Assembly (NCBI RefSeq): GCF_014197795.1
Contig: NZ_JACIGI010000018.1
Coordinates: 1-64,000, forward strand
Reading direction: 5' to 3'
Length of the DNA stretch: 64,000 nucleotides
From: Roseospira goensis
GTDB lineage: Bacteria; Pseudomonadota; Alphaproteobacteria; Rhodospirillales; Rhodospirillaceae
Positions within the stretch are counted from its first letter, which is position 1, and every line of letters starts with the position of its first letter. Shown in pieces: positions 27,475 through 35,312 of the stretch. The translations under genes and the position numbers were made by a program. The notes beneath the pieces are model-generated. The model was given only the letters and a program-made list of their open reading frames with translations. It was not told the origin of the DNA and searched no databases.

Positions 27475-28138
27475 GGCGGTCACGTCCTTTCCATCGGAGC
27501 GGTCGCGGGGACGGGAGACAGGCGCGGCGGGGCGGCGGCGCGGGCCGGACCGAGCCGCAACGAAACACGCCCCCGCGGGAGTTCGGGGGCGTGCAGCAGA
27601 GGGGGGCGGGATCTGGTGCGGGGCGGAGGTGCGGCGCTGGGCGCCGAACCCGGTGTCCGGGAGCGTCGGGACCCGGGCGGACGGCGGCGGCGGGGCCGAT
27701 GCGGCGGCCCGGCGCCATGTGCCCTGAGTCTCCGTCCGATGGACCATGGTCGCCGGCTCCCGAGTCAAAACCATGCCAAAACGATACGCTCGCTTGGGGG
27801 CGGCTGTCATCCTCGATTTGTATGACCCGATTGTGACGCTACCAGATGTTGGGTGTGCGGTCCTGCGGCCCGATCGCCCGGCCGGGACGGCGGCCCTATT
27901 ACCCTTTTCGAAAATGTCGAATAGGCGGACCCGATCCGGGCTTCGCGAGACCCGGACCGGCATGCTAGTGTCCGCGACACGCCGCACCGGTTCGCACCGG
28001 CGCGCGGCGCCCCCCGAACGCGCCCTGTGGCGCCGCGCCCTGCGGCTCAGCCCCCTGGCCCCTGGGACCGCCATGCCGCCGATCCCGCCGCCCCGCCCGG
28101 GGCTCGAGCATCTCCGGTTCCCCGGACAGGGACCCGCC
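27475..28138. other. Divergent intergenic region between phoH and the glucan cluster
   Basis: 664 bases without a supported gene. It holds a terminator-like hairpin on the minus strand (27560-27593), a dyad TTCGA-AAATG-TCGAA (27907-27921) in a short AT-rich stretch that is a plausible site for the glucan cluster promoter, and no clear -35/-10 pair. Confidence 0.4.
27560..27593 (-). terminator. Terminator-like hairpin in the phoH leader
   Basis: CACGCCCCCG (27566-27575) and CGGGGGCGTG (27584-27593) form a perfect 10-bp stem with an 8-base loop. Read on the minus strand the stem is followed by TTTCGTT. It is 92-119 bases upstream of the phoH ATG, with no known gene upstream on that strand, so it could end a small RNA or attenuate phoH. 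Confidence 0.45.
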
Positions 28139-29533
28139 ATGCCGCCGGGGCCGCTGGACGCCCTGCGGCCACCGCCCCATCGCAAGGTCGGACTCATGCT
28201 GTTGCCGCTCGTCGCCGAACCGGCGCCCCGCATCTACAACCTGTTCCCGACGCTGGCCGGCCCGATGGCGCAGTGGCACGACCACCTGGCGCGCATCCGG
28301 GCCATGCGCTTCGACTGGATCTATCTGAATCCGATCCACTATCCCGGCTTCTCGGGCAGCCTGTACGCGGTCAAGGACTACTACGCGCTGCATCCGCTGC
28401 TCGACGACGGCAGCGGCCGTCCCGCCGACGACCAGATCCGCGCGCTCCTGGCCGCCGCGCACGACCACGGCCTGAAGGTCATGCTGGACCTGGTGGTCAA
28501 TCACACGGCCAAGGATTCGCCCTGGGTCGACGCGGTGCCGGACTGGTACGTGCGCGAGGCCGATGGCGGCGTGCAGTCCCCGTTCGCCATCGACCCAGCC
28601 AACGCCGACAACAAGACCGTCTGGGGCGACCTGGCCGAGCTGGACTTTTCGCCGCGTCCGGCCCGCGCGCGCATGGTGGCCCAGTTCGCGGCCATCGTGC
28701 GGCACTACGTCGGGCTGGGCTTCGACGGTTTCCGCTGCGACGCCGCCTACAAGGTGCCGGCGGAGGTGTGGGCCGAGCTGATCGGCGCCGCCCGCTCGGT
28801 TCGGCCGGAGACGGTGTTCGTGGCCGAGACGCTGGGCTGCCGCCTGCCCGAGATCGAGGGTCTGCGCCCGGCCGGCTTCGACTATCTCTTCAACAGCGCC
28901 AAGTGGTGGGACTTCCGCGAGGACTGGCTGCTGGAGCAGTACAACGCCTTCCGCTCGCTGGCGCCGTCGATCGCCTTTCCGGAGAGTCACGACACGCCAC
29001 GCCTGCGCGCCGAGCTGCCGGACACGCTGGCGCCTGACCGGATCGAGGCGGCCTACCGGCGCGCCCTGCTGTTCTCGGCGGTGTTCTCCAGCGGGCTGAT
29101 GATGCCGATGGGCTTTGAGTACGGCTTCGCCGCCAAACCGGACGTGGTGCAGACCCGGCCCGAGGACTGGGAGACCCCGGCCTTCGATCTGACGGCCTAC
29201 GTCGGCGCGGTCAACGACATGAAGCAGCGCGTCCGGGTGCTGAACTGGGAGGGTCCGCAGACGTTCGTCGACCTGGGGTCGGACGTGGCGATGCTGATCC
29301 GCCGCGCCGAACACGACCCGGACGTCGCGGTCACACTGATCAACCGCGACCCGGAGGCGGTGGGCCACGTTCCGGTCGGGCTGGTGCGTGCGGCGGTGCC
29401 CGACTTGGCCGAGCGCGCGCTGGGGGAGGTCACGCCGGGGCGCGCCAAGGGCCGCCTGGAGGGCACGGGCGGTGTGACGCTCGGCCCCGGCGAGCTGCGG
29501 GTTTTCGTTCACGATCCCAGGGACGCCAAGTAG
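28139..29533 (+). CDS. GH13 alpha-amylase family protein of the GlgE cluster
   Basis: 464 residues, a TIM-barrel GH13 enzyme. The three catalytic acids are visible: Asp in GFDGFRCDAAYKVP, Glu in VFVAETLGC and Asp in AFPESHDTPRL, and the early block is MLDLVVNHTAKDSPW. The opening PRIYNLFPTLAGPMAQWHDH resembles, from memory, the N-terminal unit of long maltotransferase proteins of rhizobia where it is fused to GlgE; here it is separate. ATG 28139 is chosen for the CAGGGA seven bases upstream. glgE starts 9 bases after its stop. Probable role: a glycosidase or transferase on the GlgE glucan; the exact reaction is unknown. Confidence 0.8.
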   Translation: MPPGPLDALRPPPHRKVGLMLLPLVAEPAPRIYNLFPTLAGPMAQWHDHLARIRAMRFDWIYLNPIHYPGFSGSLYAVKDYYALHPLLDDGSGRPADDQIRALLAAAHDHGLKVMLDLVVNHTAKDSPWVDAVPDWYVREADGGVQSPFAIDPANADNKTVWGDLAELDFSPRPARARMVAQFAAIVRHYVGLGFDGFRCDAAYKVPAEVWAELIGAARSVRPETVFVAETLGCRLPEIEGLRPAGFDYLFNSAKWWDFREDWLLEQYNAFRSLAPSIAFPESHDTPRLRAELPDTLAPDRIEAAYRRALLFSAVFSSGLMMPMGFEYGFAAKPDVVQTRPEDWETPAFDLTAYVGAVNDMKQRVRVLNWEGPQTFVDLGSDVAMLIRRAEHDPDVAVTLINRDPEAVGHVPVGLVRAAVPDLAERALGEVTPGRAKGRLEGTGGVTLGPGELRVFVHDPRDAK

Positions 29534-29542
29534 GGAAGCATC

Positions 29543-31576
29543 ATGAGCAAGCGGAGCGCGGCCGCCGCCGAGGCGGCGCCGGCCATCGACCTGTCCACCC
29601 TGTCCAGCAAGCCCATCGTGATTGAGCAGGTGCGGCCGGAAATCGACCATGGCCGCTTTGCCGTCAAGCGGTGCGAGGGCGACACCCTGCGCGTCGGCGC
29701 GGCCATCTTCGCGGAGGGCCATGGGGCGCTGTCCGCGGCTCTGCTGCTGCGCCGCGCCGGCGAGGGCGCGTGGCAGGAGTACCCCATGCGGTCGGTGAAC
29801 CACGGCCTCGCGCTGTGGGAAGGCAGCGCGCCGCTCACCGACATCGGCCGCTACGAATACACCCTGGAGGCGTGGCGCGATCTGTGGACCTCCTGGGTCG
29901 ACGAGGTGCGCAAGAAGGTGGACGCGGGCCAGGACGTGGCGCTGGAGCGGCTGGAGGGGCGCGCCCTGATCGCCGCCGCGCAGCAGCGGGCCAGCGGGGA
30001 CGACGCCACCTACCTCAAGACGGTGCTCAAGGGCCTTGATGCCGACGACTCGGCGGCCGCCCAGGTCCCGCTGATGCTGTCGGCGGACCTGGCGGCCGTG
30101 ATGGCACGGTGGCCCGACCGGTCGGAGGCGGTGCGCTACGACCTGACGCTGCCGCTGGTGGTGGACCCGGTGCGCGCCCGCTTCGCGGCCTGGTACGAGA
30201 TGTTCCCGCGCTCCCAGGGCACCGAGCCGGGCCGCTGGGCCACCTTCGACGACTGCATCCGCCGGTTGCCGGACATCCGGGCGCTGGGCTTCGACGTGCT
30301 CTACCTGGTGCCGATCCATCCCATCGGCACCAGCCACCGCAAGGGCAAGAACAACAGCCTGGTGGCCGGACCCGATGAGCCCGGCAGCCCGTACGCCATC
30401 GGGTCTGCGGAGGGCGGACACACGGCGATTCACCCCGCGTTGGGCACGATCGAGGACTTCGAACGGCTGGTGCGCTCGGCCAACCACCTGGGCATGGAGG
30501 TGGCGCTGGACATCGCCATCCAATGCTCGCCGGACCACCCATGGGTCACTGAGCATCCGGAGTGGTTCAAGTTCCGCCCGGACGGCACCATCAAGTATGC
30601 CGAAAACCCGCCCAAGAAGTACCAGGACATCGTCAACGTCGAGTTCTTCGGGCCGCATCAGTACGAGCTATGGGAGGAGCTGCGCCAGGTCTTCGATTTC
30701 TGGATCCGCCACGGCGTCACCATCTTCCGCGTCGACAACCCGCACACCAAGCCCGTGCCCTTCTGGGAGTGGGTCATCCGCGCCCTGAAGGAGGCCTATC
30801 CGCATGTGCAGTTCCTGTCGGAGGCGTTCACGCGGCCGCCGATGATGAAGATGCTGGCCAAGGTGGGGTTCACCCAGTCCTACAGCTACTTCACCTGGCG
30901 TAACCGCAAGCAGGAGCTGGTCGAGTATCTGACCGAACTGACGCAGACCGAGTGCGTCGAGTACATGCAGCCGAACTTCTTCACCAACACGCCGGACATC
31001 CTGCCCGAGTTCCTGCAGCGCGGCGGCCGCCCCGCCTTCATGATCCGCGCCGTGCTGGCCGCCACCCTGTCCAGCGCCTACGGCATCTACAACGGCTTCG
31101 AGTTGTGCGAGAACGACCCGGTTCCGGGCAAGGAAGAGTACAACAACAGCGAGAAGTACGAGTTCAAGGTGTGGGACTGGGACCGGCCGGGCCACATCAA
31201 GCCCCTGATCGCGCGCCTGAACCATATCCGCCAGGACAACCCGGCGCTGTGGACGTTCGCCAACCTGCGCTTCCATCCCTGCGAAAACGACGACGTTCTG
31301 TTCTATGGGAAGATGACGGACGCGCGGGACAATATGGTTTTCGTCCTGTGCAGCACCAATCCCTTCGATGCGCAGCACGTCTGGATGGAGTTTCCGCTGG
31401 CCGACATGGACGTGCCGGCCGACCAGGCGTTCGAGGTCGAGGACCTGCTGACCGGCGACCGGCACCTGTGGACCGGCGCCTGGCACCACTACTACCTGGA
31501 CCCGGCGGTGAATCCCGCGGCGGTGTTCCGGGTGACGCCGTGGCGCCCGGTTGACTACCGCGCGCCGAGCCTGTAA
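29543..31576 (+). CDS. glgE: Alpha-1,4-glucan:maltose-1-phosphate maltosyltransferase GlgE
   Basis: Extends alpha-1,4-glucan with maltosyl units from maltose-1-phosphate. The N-terminal beta domain (residues ~15-190, KPIVIEQVRPEIDHGRFAVK) matches the GlgE-specific region. The barrel has DVLYLVPIHPIG and GKNNSLVAGPDEPGSPYAIG, the nucleophile Asp in IFRVDNPHTKPVPFW near residue 395 and the Glu in FLSEAFTRPPMM near 424. NTPDILPEFLQRGGRPAF, LSSAYGIYNGFELCEN and the PGKEEY block complete the signature. Length of 677 is normal for the stand-alone form. Confidence 0.95.
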   Translation: MSKRSAAAAEAAPAIDLSTLSSKPIVIEQVRPEIDHGRFAVKRCEGDTLRVGAAIFAEGHGALSAALLLRRAGEGAWQEYPMRSVNHGLALWEGSAPLTDIGRYEYTLEAWRDLWTSWVDEVRKKVDAGQDVALERLEGRALIAAAQQRASGDDATYLKTVLKGLDADDSAAAQVPLMLSADLAAVMARWPDRSEAVRYDLTLPLVVDPVRARFAAWYEMFPRSQGTEPGRWATFDDCIRRLPDIRALGFDVLYLVPIHPIGTSHRKGKNNSLVAGPDEPGSPYAIGSAEGGHTAIHPALGTIEDFERLVRSANHLGMEVALDIAIQCSPDHPWVTEHPEWFKFRPDGTIKYAENPPKKYQDIVNVEFFGPHQYELWEELRQVFDFWIRHGVTIFRVDNPHTKPVPFWEWVIRALKEAYPHVQFLSEAFTRPPMMKMLAKVGFTQSYSYFTWRNRKQELVEYLTELTQTECVEYMQPNFFTNTPDILPEFLQRGGRPAFMIRAVLAATLSSAYGIYNGFELCENDPVPGKEEYNNSEKYEFKVWDWDRPGHIKPLIARLNHIRQDNPALWTFANLRFHPCENDDVLFYGKMTDARDNMVFVLCSTNPFDAQHVWMEFPLADMDVPADQAFEVEDLLTGDRHLWTGAWHHYYLDPAVNPAAVFRVTPWRPVDYRAPSL

Positions 31577-31812
31577 CGCCGCGCACCGGCCCCGTCGGGC
31601 GCCCTGGGCCGTCCCCGCGTCCGACAGAACCGCGTCATGACGAGGCGCTCGGCGCCGACGCACTCCAGAGCGGACACCGTGCCTCCTCCTCTCTGGCGTG
31701 CGTCGCCCTCATCCGCCGATGGGGGCTCGCACCGACAGCGCCGGCGGCGGGCCTCCGGGACCGCCGCCGATCCTGCATCCGATCCCCCCGCCGGACCTTG
31801 AAAGGGCCGCCC

Positions 31813-34800
31813 ATGAGCCGTGATCCGCTCTGGTACAAGGACGCCATCATCTACCAGCTCCACGTCAAGGCCTTCGCCGACACCGACGGCAATGGCATCG
31901 GCGACTTCAAGGGCCTGACGGACAAGCTGGACTACCTGACCGAACTGGGCGTGACGGCGGTCTGGTTGCTGCCGTTCTACCCGTCGCCGCTGCGCGACGA
32001 CGGCTACGACATCGCCGAGTACCAGGCGGTCAACGCGTCCTACGGGTCGATGCAGGACTTCCGGCGCTTCGTGAAGGAGGCGCACAAGCGTGGTCTGCGC
32101 GTCATCACCGAGTTGGTCATCAACCATACCTCGGACCAGCATCCGTGGTTTCAGCGGGCGCGCCGCGCCAAGCCGGGCAGCGTGGCGCGGAACTACTACG
32201 TCTGGTCCGACACCGACCAGAAGTATCAGGGCACGCGCATCATCTTCACCGACACCGAGACCTCGAACTGGGCCTGGGATCCCGTGGCCCAATCCTATTA
32301 CTGGCACCGCTTCTTCAGCCATCAGCCGGACCTGAACTTCGACAATCCGCGCGTGTTCGACGCCATCGCCCGGGTCATGAAGTTCTGGCTTGAGACCGGT
32401 GTCGACGGGTTGCGCCTGGATGCCATCCCCTACCTGGTGGAGCGCGAAGGCACCAACAACGAGAACCTGCCCGAGACCCATGACGTGGTGAAGCGCCTGC
32501 GGGCGTGGCTCGACCAGCATTTCGACGATCGCATGTTCCTGGGCGAGGCCAACCAGTGGCCGGAGGACGTGCGCCCCTACTTCGGTGACGGCGACGAATG
32601 CCACATGGCGTTTCACTTTCCGGTCATGCCGCGCATCTACATGGCGGTGGCCCAGGAGGACCGCCACCCCATCACCGACATCATGCGCCAGACCCCGGAG
32701 ATCCCGGAAAACTGTCAGTGGGCCATCTTCCTGCGCAATCATGACGAGCTGACGCTGGAGATGGTCACGGACCGGGAGCGGGACTACCTGTACAGCACCT
32801 ATGCCGCCGACAAGCGGGCGCGCATCAATGTCGGCATCCGCCGCCGCCTCGCGCCGCTGCTGAACAACGACCGGCGCAAGATCGAACTGCTCAACAGCCT
32901 GTTGATGAGCCTGCCCGGGACTCCCATCGTCTACTACGGGGACGAGATCGGCATGGGCGACAACATCTTCCTGGGCGACCGCGACGCCGTGCGCACACCC
33001 ATGCAGTGGTCGCCGGACCGTAACGGCGGCTTCTCGCGTGCCGATCCCGCCAACCTGTACCTGCCGCCGATCATGGATCCGGTCTATGGCTTCGGCGCGG
33101 TCAACGTGGAGGCGCAGGCGCGCAGCCCGCATTCGCTGCTCAACTGGATGCGCCGCCTCATCAACACGCGCAAGCGTCACCGGGCGTTCGGGCGTGGCAC
33201 CCTGGAGTTCCTGTATCCCGGCAACCGCAAGATCCTGGCCTACCTGCGCCGCTATGAGGATGAGGTCATCCTGTGCGTCGCCAACCTGTCGCGGGCCTCG
33301 CAGCCGGTCGAACTGGACCTGTCGGACTTCGAGGGCCGGGTGCCGGTGGAACTGCTGGGGCGCAGCGCCTTTCCGCCGATTGGTGAGCTGCCATACTTCA
33401 TCACGCTGTCGGCCTACGGATTCTACTGGTTCCGGCTGACCGAGGAAGCGGAGGCCCCCATGTGGCACGAACCCTACGTGCATCCGCTGCCGGACATGAT
33501 GACGCTGGTGGTCCCGCAGGGGTGGGGCAGCCTGTTCACCGGCAAGACCGGCGCCACCCTGATCGACGAGATCCTGCCCTCGTTCCTGCGCAACCAGCGC
33601 TGGTTCGCTGGCAAGGAGCAAGGCATCGCCGCGGTCTCGGTGCGTGACCAGGCCACGCTGGGCGAGGGGGATGCCTCGTTCCTGATGACCCTGCTCGACG
33701 CAGACCTGGCGGATGGGGAGCAGCAGCGCTATTTGCTGCCGCTGGCGGTGACCTGGGAGGCCAAGGAGGATCCGGCGGCCGAATTGCTGTCGTATGCGCT
33801 GGCGCGGGCGCGCCGGGTACACCGGGTCGGCGTGCTGCACGACGCGTTGGCCGATGCCCCCTTCACGGCGGCGGTGATCGAGGCCATGCGCGCCGATCGA
33901 CGCGTGCCCACGGCCGGCGGTGGCACGGTGGCGTTCCGTCCCACCCACCTGCTGGCCGAGGAGCCGCCGGTGGGCGTCGACGATATCGGCCGGCTGGGCC
34001 GCGAACAGTCCAACACGTCGATGTTCATCGGCGACCGCATGGTGCTGAAGGTCTACCGCCGGCTGAACGAGGGCGTTCATCCGGAGTTGGAGGTCGGCCG
34101 CTTCCTGACCGACGTGGCGGGCTACGCCAACACGCCACCGCTGCTGGGGTCGATCGAGATGACCTGGGCCGACGGCACGCCGACCGCGTTGGCGGTGCTC
34201 CAGGGGTTCGTCCGCAACCAGGGCGATGGCTGGACCTACACCAAGGACTACCTGTCGCGCTATCTGGAGGACGCCGACCTGCGCGGCCACGCCGGGGGAT
34301 CCGAGGACGACACCGAGGAGGCCGACCACTCGCTGTATCTGGCGCTGGCCCACACCATGGGGCGTCGGGTCGCGGAACTGCATCGGGCGCTGGCCATCGA
34401 CACCGACGACCCGGCCTTCCGCTCCGAACCGGTGGCGCTCGACGACCGCCGCCTGTGGCTCGGTCAGGTCAAGGAAGAGGCGGCCAAGGCGCGCCGCTCG
34501 CTGGAGCGGGCGCTGGAGGTGCTGGACGCCGAGACCCGGGCGGTGGCCGACGACCTGCTGGAGAACTGGGGCCAGGTCGACGGCCTGATCGAATCGGCGT
34601 TGCCGGAGGGCGTGGACCTGATGAAGACCCGCTTCCACGGCGACCTGCATTTGGGTCAGGTCGTGGTGGCGAAGGACGACATCTACATTCTCGACTTCGA
34701 GGGCGAGCCGGCACGGGCGGTCAATCAGCGCCGACTGAAACACATGCCGTTGAAGGACGTGGCCGGGATGGTGCGGTCGTTCAACTACGCCGCCTGGGCG

Positions 34801-35103
34801 GCCCTGTTCGAGCGCCGCGACGTTCAGAGCGACGCGCTGGAAACCCTGGGTCCCGTGGCCGACGCGTGGGAGACGCAGGTTGTCGAAACGTTCCTGAGCG
34901 GGTATCACGACTCGATCGGAGATTGCCGGTCGGTGCCGGCCGACCCGGATCAGTTCGAAGCCTTGCTGGCCTTGTTCACCCTGGAGAAGGCCTTCTACGA
35001 AATCGGGTACGAGACGGCCAACCGGCCGGCCTGGGCACGGATCCCGATCCGTGGCGTGCACCGGCTGGTGCTCGGCGACGGGCTGCGGAACGCCGGAGAA
35101 TAG
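31813..35103 (+). CDS. treS: Trehalose synthase fused to maltokinase (TreS-Mak)
   Basis: Residues 1 to about 545 are trehalose synthase (maltose alpha-glucosyltransferase): WYKDAIIYQLHVKAFADTDG at the start, with catalytic Asp in GLRLDAIPYLVEREGTNNEN, Glu in FLGEANQWPEDV and Asp in FLRNHDELTLEMV. The rest is maltokinase: LGREQSNTSMFIGDRMVLKV, FHGDLHLGQVVV with the catalytic Asp, and YILDFEGEPARA. It makes maltose from trehalose and phosphorylates it for GlgE. Fusion of the two is common. ATG 31813 follows GAAAGG. 236 bases, with a 9-bp hairpin at 31742-31769, separate it from glgE. Confidence 0.95.
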   Translation: MSRDPLWYKDAIIYQLHVKAFADTDGNGIGDFKGLTDKLDYLTELGVTAVWLLPFYPSPLRDDGYDIAEYQAVNASYGSMQDFRRFVKEAHKRGLRVITELVINHTSDQHPWFQRARRAKPGSVARNYYVWSDTDQKYQGTRIIFTDTETSNWAWDPVAQSYYWHRFFSHQPDLNFDNPRVFDAIARVMKFWLETGVDGLRLDAIPYLVEREGTNNENLPETHDVVKRLRAWLDQHFDDRMFLGEANQWPEDVRPYFGDGDECHMAFHFPVMPRIYMAVAQEDRHPITDIMRQTPEIPENCQWAIFLRNHDELTLEMVTDRERDYLYSTYAADKRARINVGIRRRLAPLLNNDRRKIELLNSLLMSLPGTPIVYYGDEIGMGDNIFLGDRDAVRTPMQWSPDRNGGFSRADPANLYLPPIMDPVYGFGAVNVEAQARSPHSLLNWMRRLINTRKRHRAFGRGTLEFLYPGNRKILAYLRRYEDEVILCVANLSRASQPVELDLSDFEGRVPVELLGRSAFPPIGELPYFITLSAYGFYWFRLTEEAEAPMWHEPYVHPLPDMMTLVVPQGWGSLFTGKTGATLIDEILPSFLRNQRWFAGKEQGIAAVSVRDQATLGEGDASFLMTLLDADLADGEQQRYLLPLAVTWEAKEDPAAELLSYALARARRVHRVGVLHDALADAPFTAAVIEAMRADRRVPTAGGGTVAFRPTHLLAEEPPVGVDDIGRLGREQSNTSMFIGDRMVLKVYRRLNEGVHPELEVGRFLTDVAGYANTPPLLGSIEMTWADGTPTALAVLQGFVRNQGDGWTYTKDYLSRYLEDADLRGHAGGSEDDTEEADHSLYLALAHTMGRRVAELHRALAIDTDDPAFRSEPVALDDRRLWLGQVKEEAAKARRSLERALEVLDAETRAVADDLLENWGQVDGLIESALPEGVDLMKTRFHGDLHLGQVVVAKDDIYILDFEGEPARAVNQRRLKHMPLKDVAGMVRSFNYAAWAALFERRDVQSDALETLGPVADAWETQVVETFLSGYHDSIGDCRSVPADPDQFEALLALFTLEKAFYEIGYETANRPAWARIPIRGVHRLVLGDGLRNAGE

Positions 35104-35155
35104 AGGCGCGGGGGGCGTCGGGCGGCCGGGCCTGGGGCTGTCCGACGTGACCTTA

Positions 35156-35216
35156 GCGCCGATCGCTCGAAATCGGAACCACCGGGGTGGGGCCGATTTC
35201 GAGCGTGAATCGGCGC
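35156..35216. repeat. Long imperfect palindrome before glgX, arm set 1
   Basis: CGCTCGAAATCGG (35164-35176) and CCGATTTCGAGCG (35193-35205) are perfect 13-bp arms. Outside them GCGCCGAT (35156-35163) pairs with ATCGGCGC (35209-35216), with three extra bases on one side. The loop itself contains CCAC-CGGG-GTGG. No T-run follows, so a terminator is unlikely. Confidence 0.85.
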
Positions 35217-35230
35217 GATCTGTTGGTTTC

Positions 35231-35289
35231 AGAGCGGAACGCCCGAATTCGAAATCACCATGCGATTCCGTATTCGGGCGTTCCGCTCT
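35231..35289. repeat. 18-bp perfect inverted repeat before glgX, arm set 2
   Basis: AGAGCGGAACGCCCGAAT (35231-35248) is exactly mirrored by ATTCGGGCGTTCCGCTCT (35272-35289). The 23-base centre contains GAAATC and GATTCC, which extend the symmetry imperfectly. The motif TCGAAATC is shared with the first palindrome. It ends 23 bases before the glgX ATG, next to a purine-rich ribosome site. Confidence 0.9.
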
Positions 35290-35312
35290 AAGGGGGAGGG
35301 CGCGGGCCGAGC

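Noticed and set aside
27594-27760. A tRNA-like stretch (GGGTTCGGCGCC) on the minus strand before the phoH leader hairpin
   Set aside because: No acceptor stem, D-arm or anticodon arm could be folded around it.
31555-35061. A 1168-residue open frame on the minus strand opposite TreS-Mak
   Set aside because: It is a GC-driven shadow of the real plus-strand gene: low-complexity His/Arg/Gln-rich sequence, no domain, while the other strand has all catalytic motifs.
35231-35289. A Rho-independent terminator for treS-mak
   Set aside because: The stem is strong, but neither strand has a T-run after it, and the symmetry and size suit a palindromic repeat element better.
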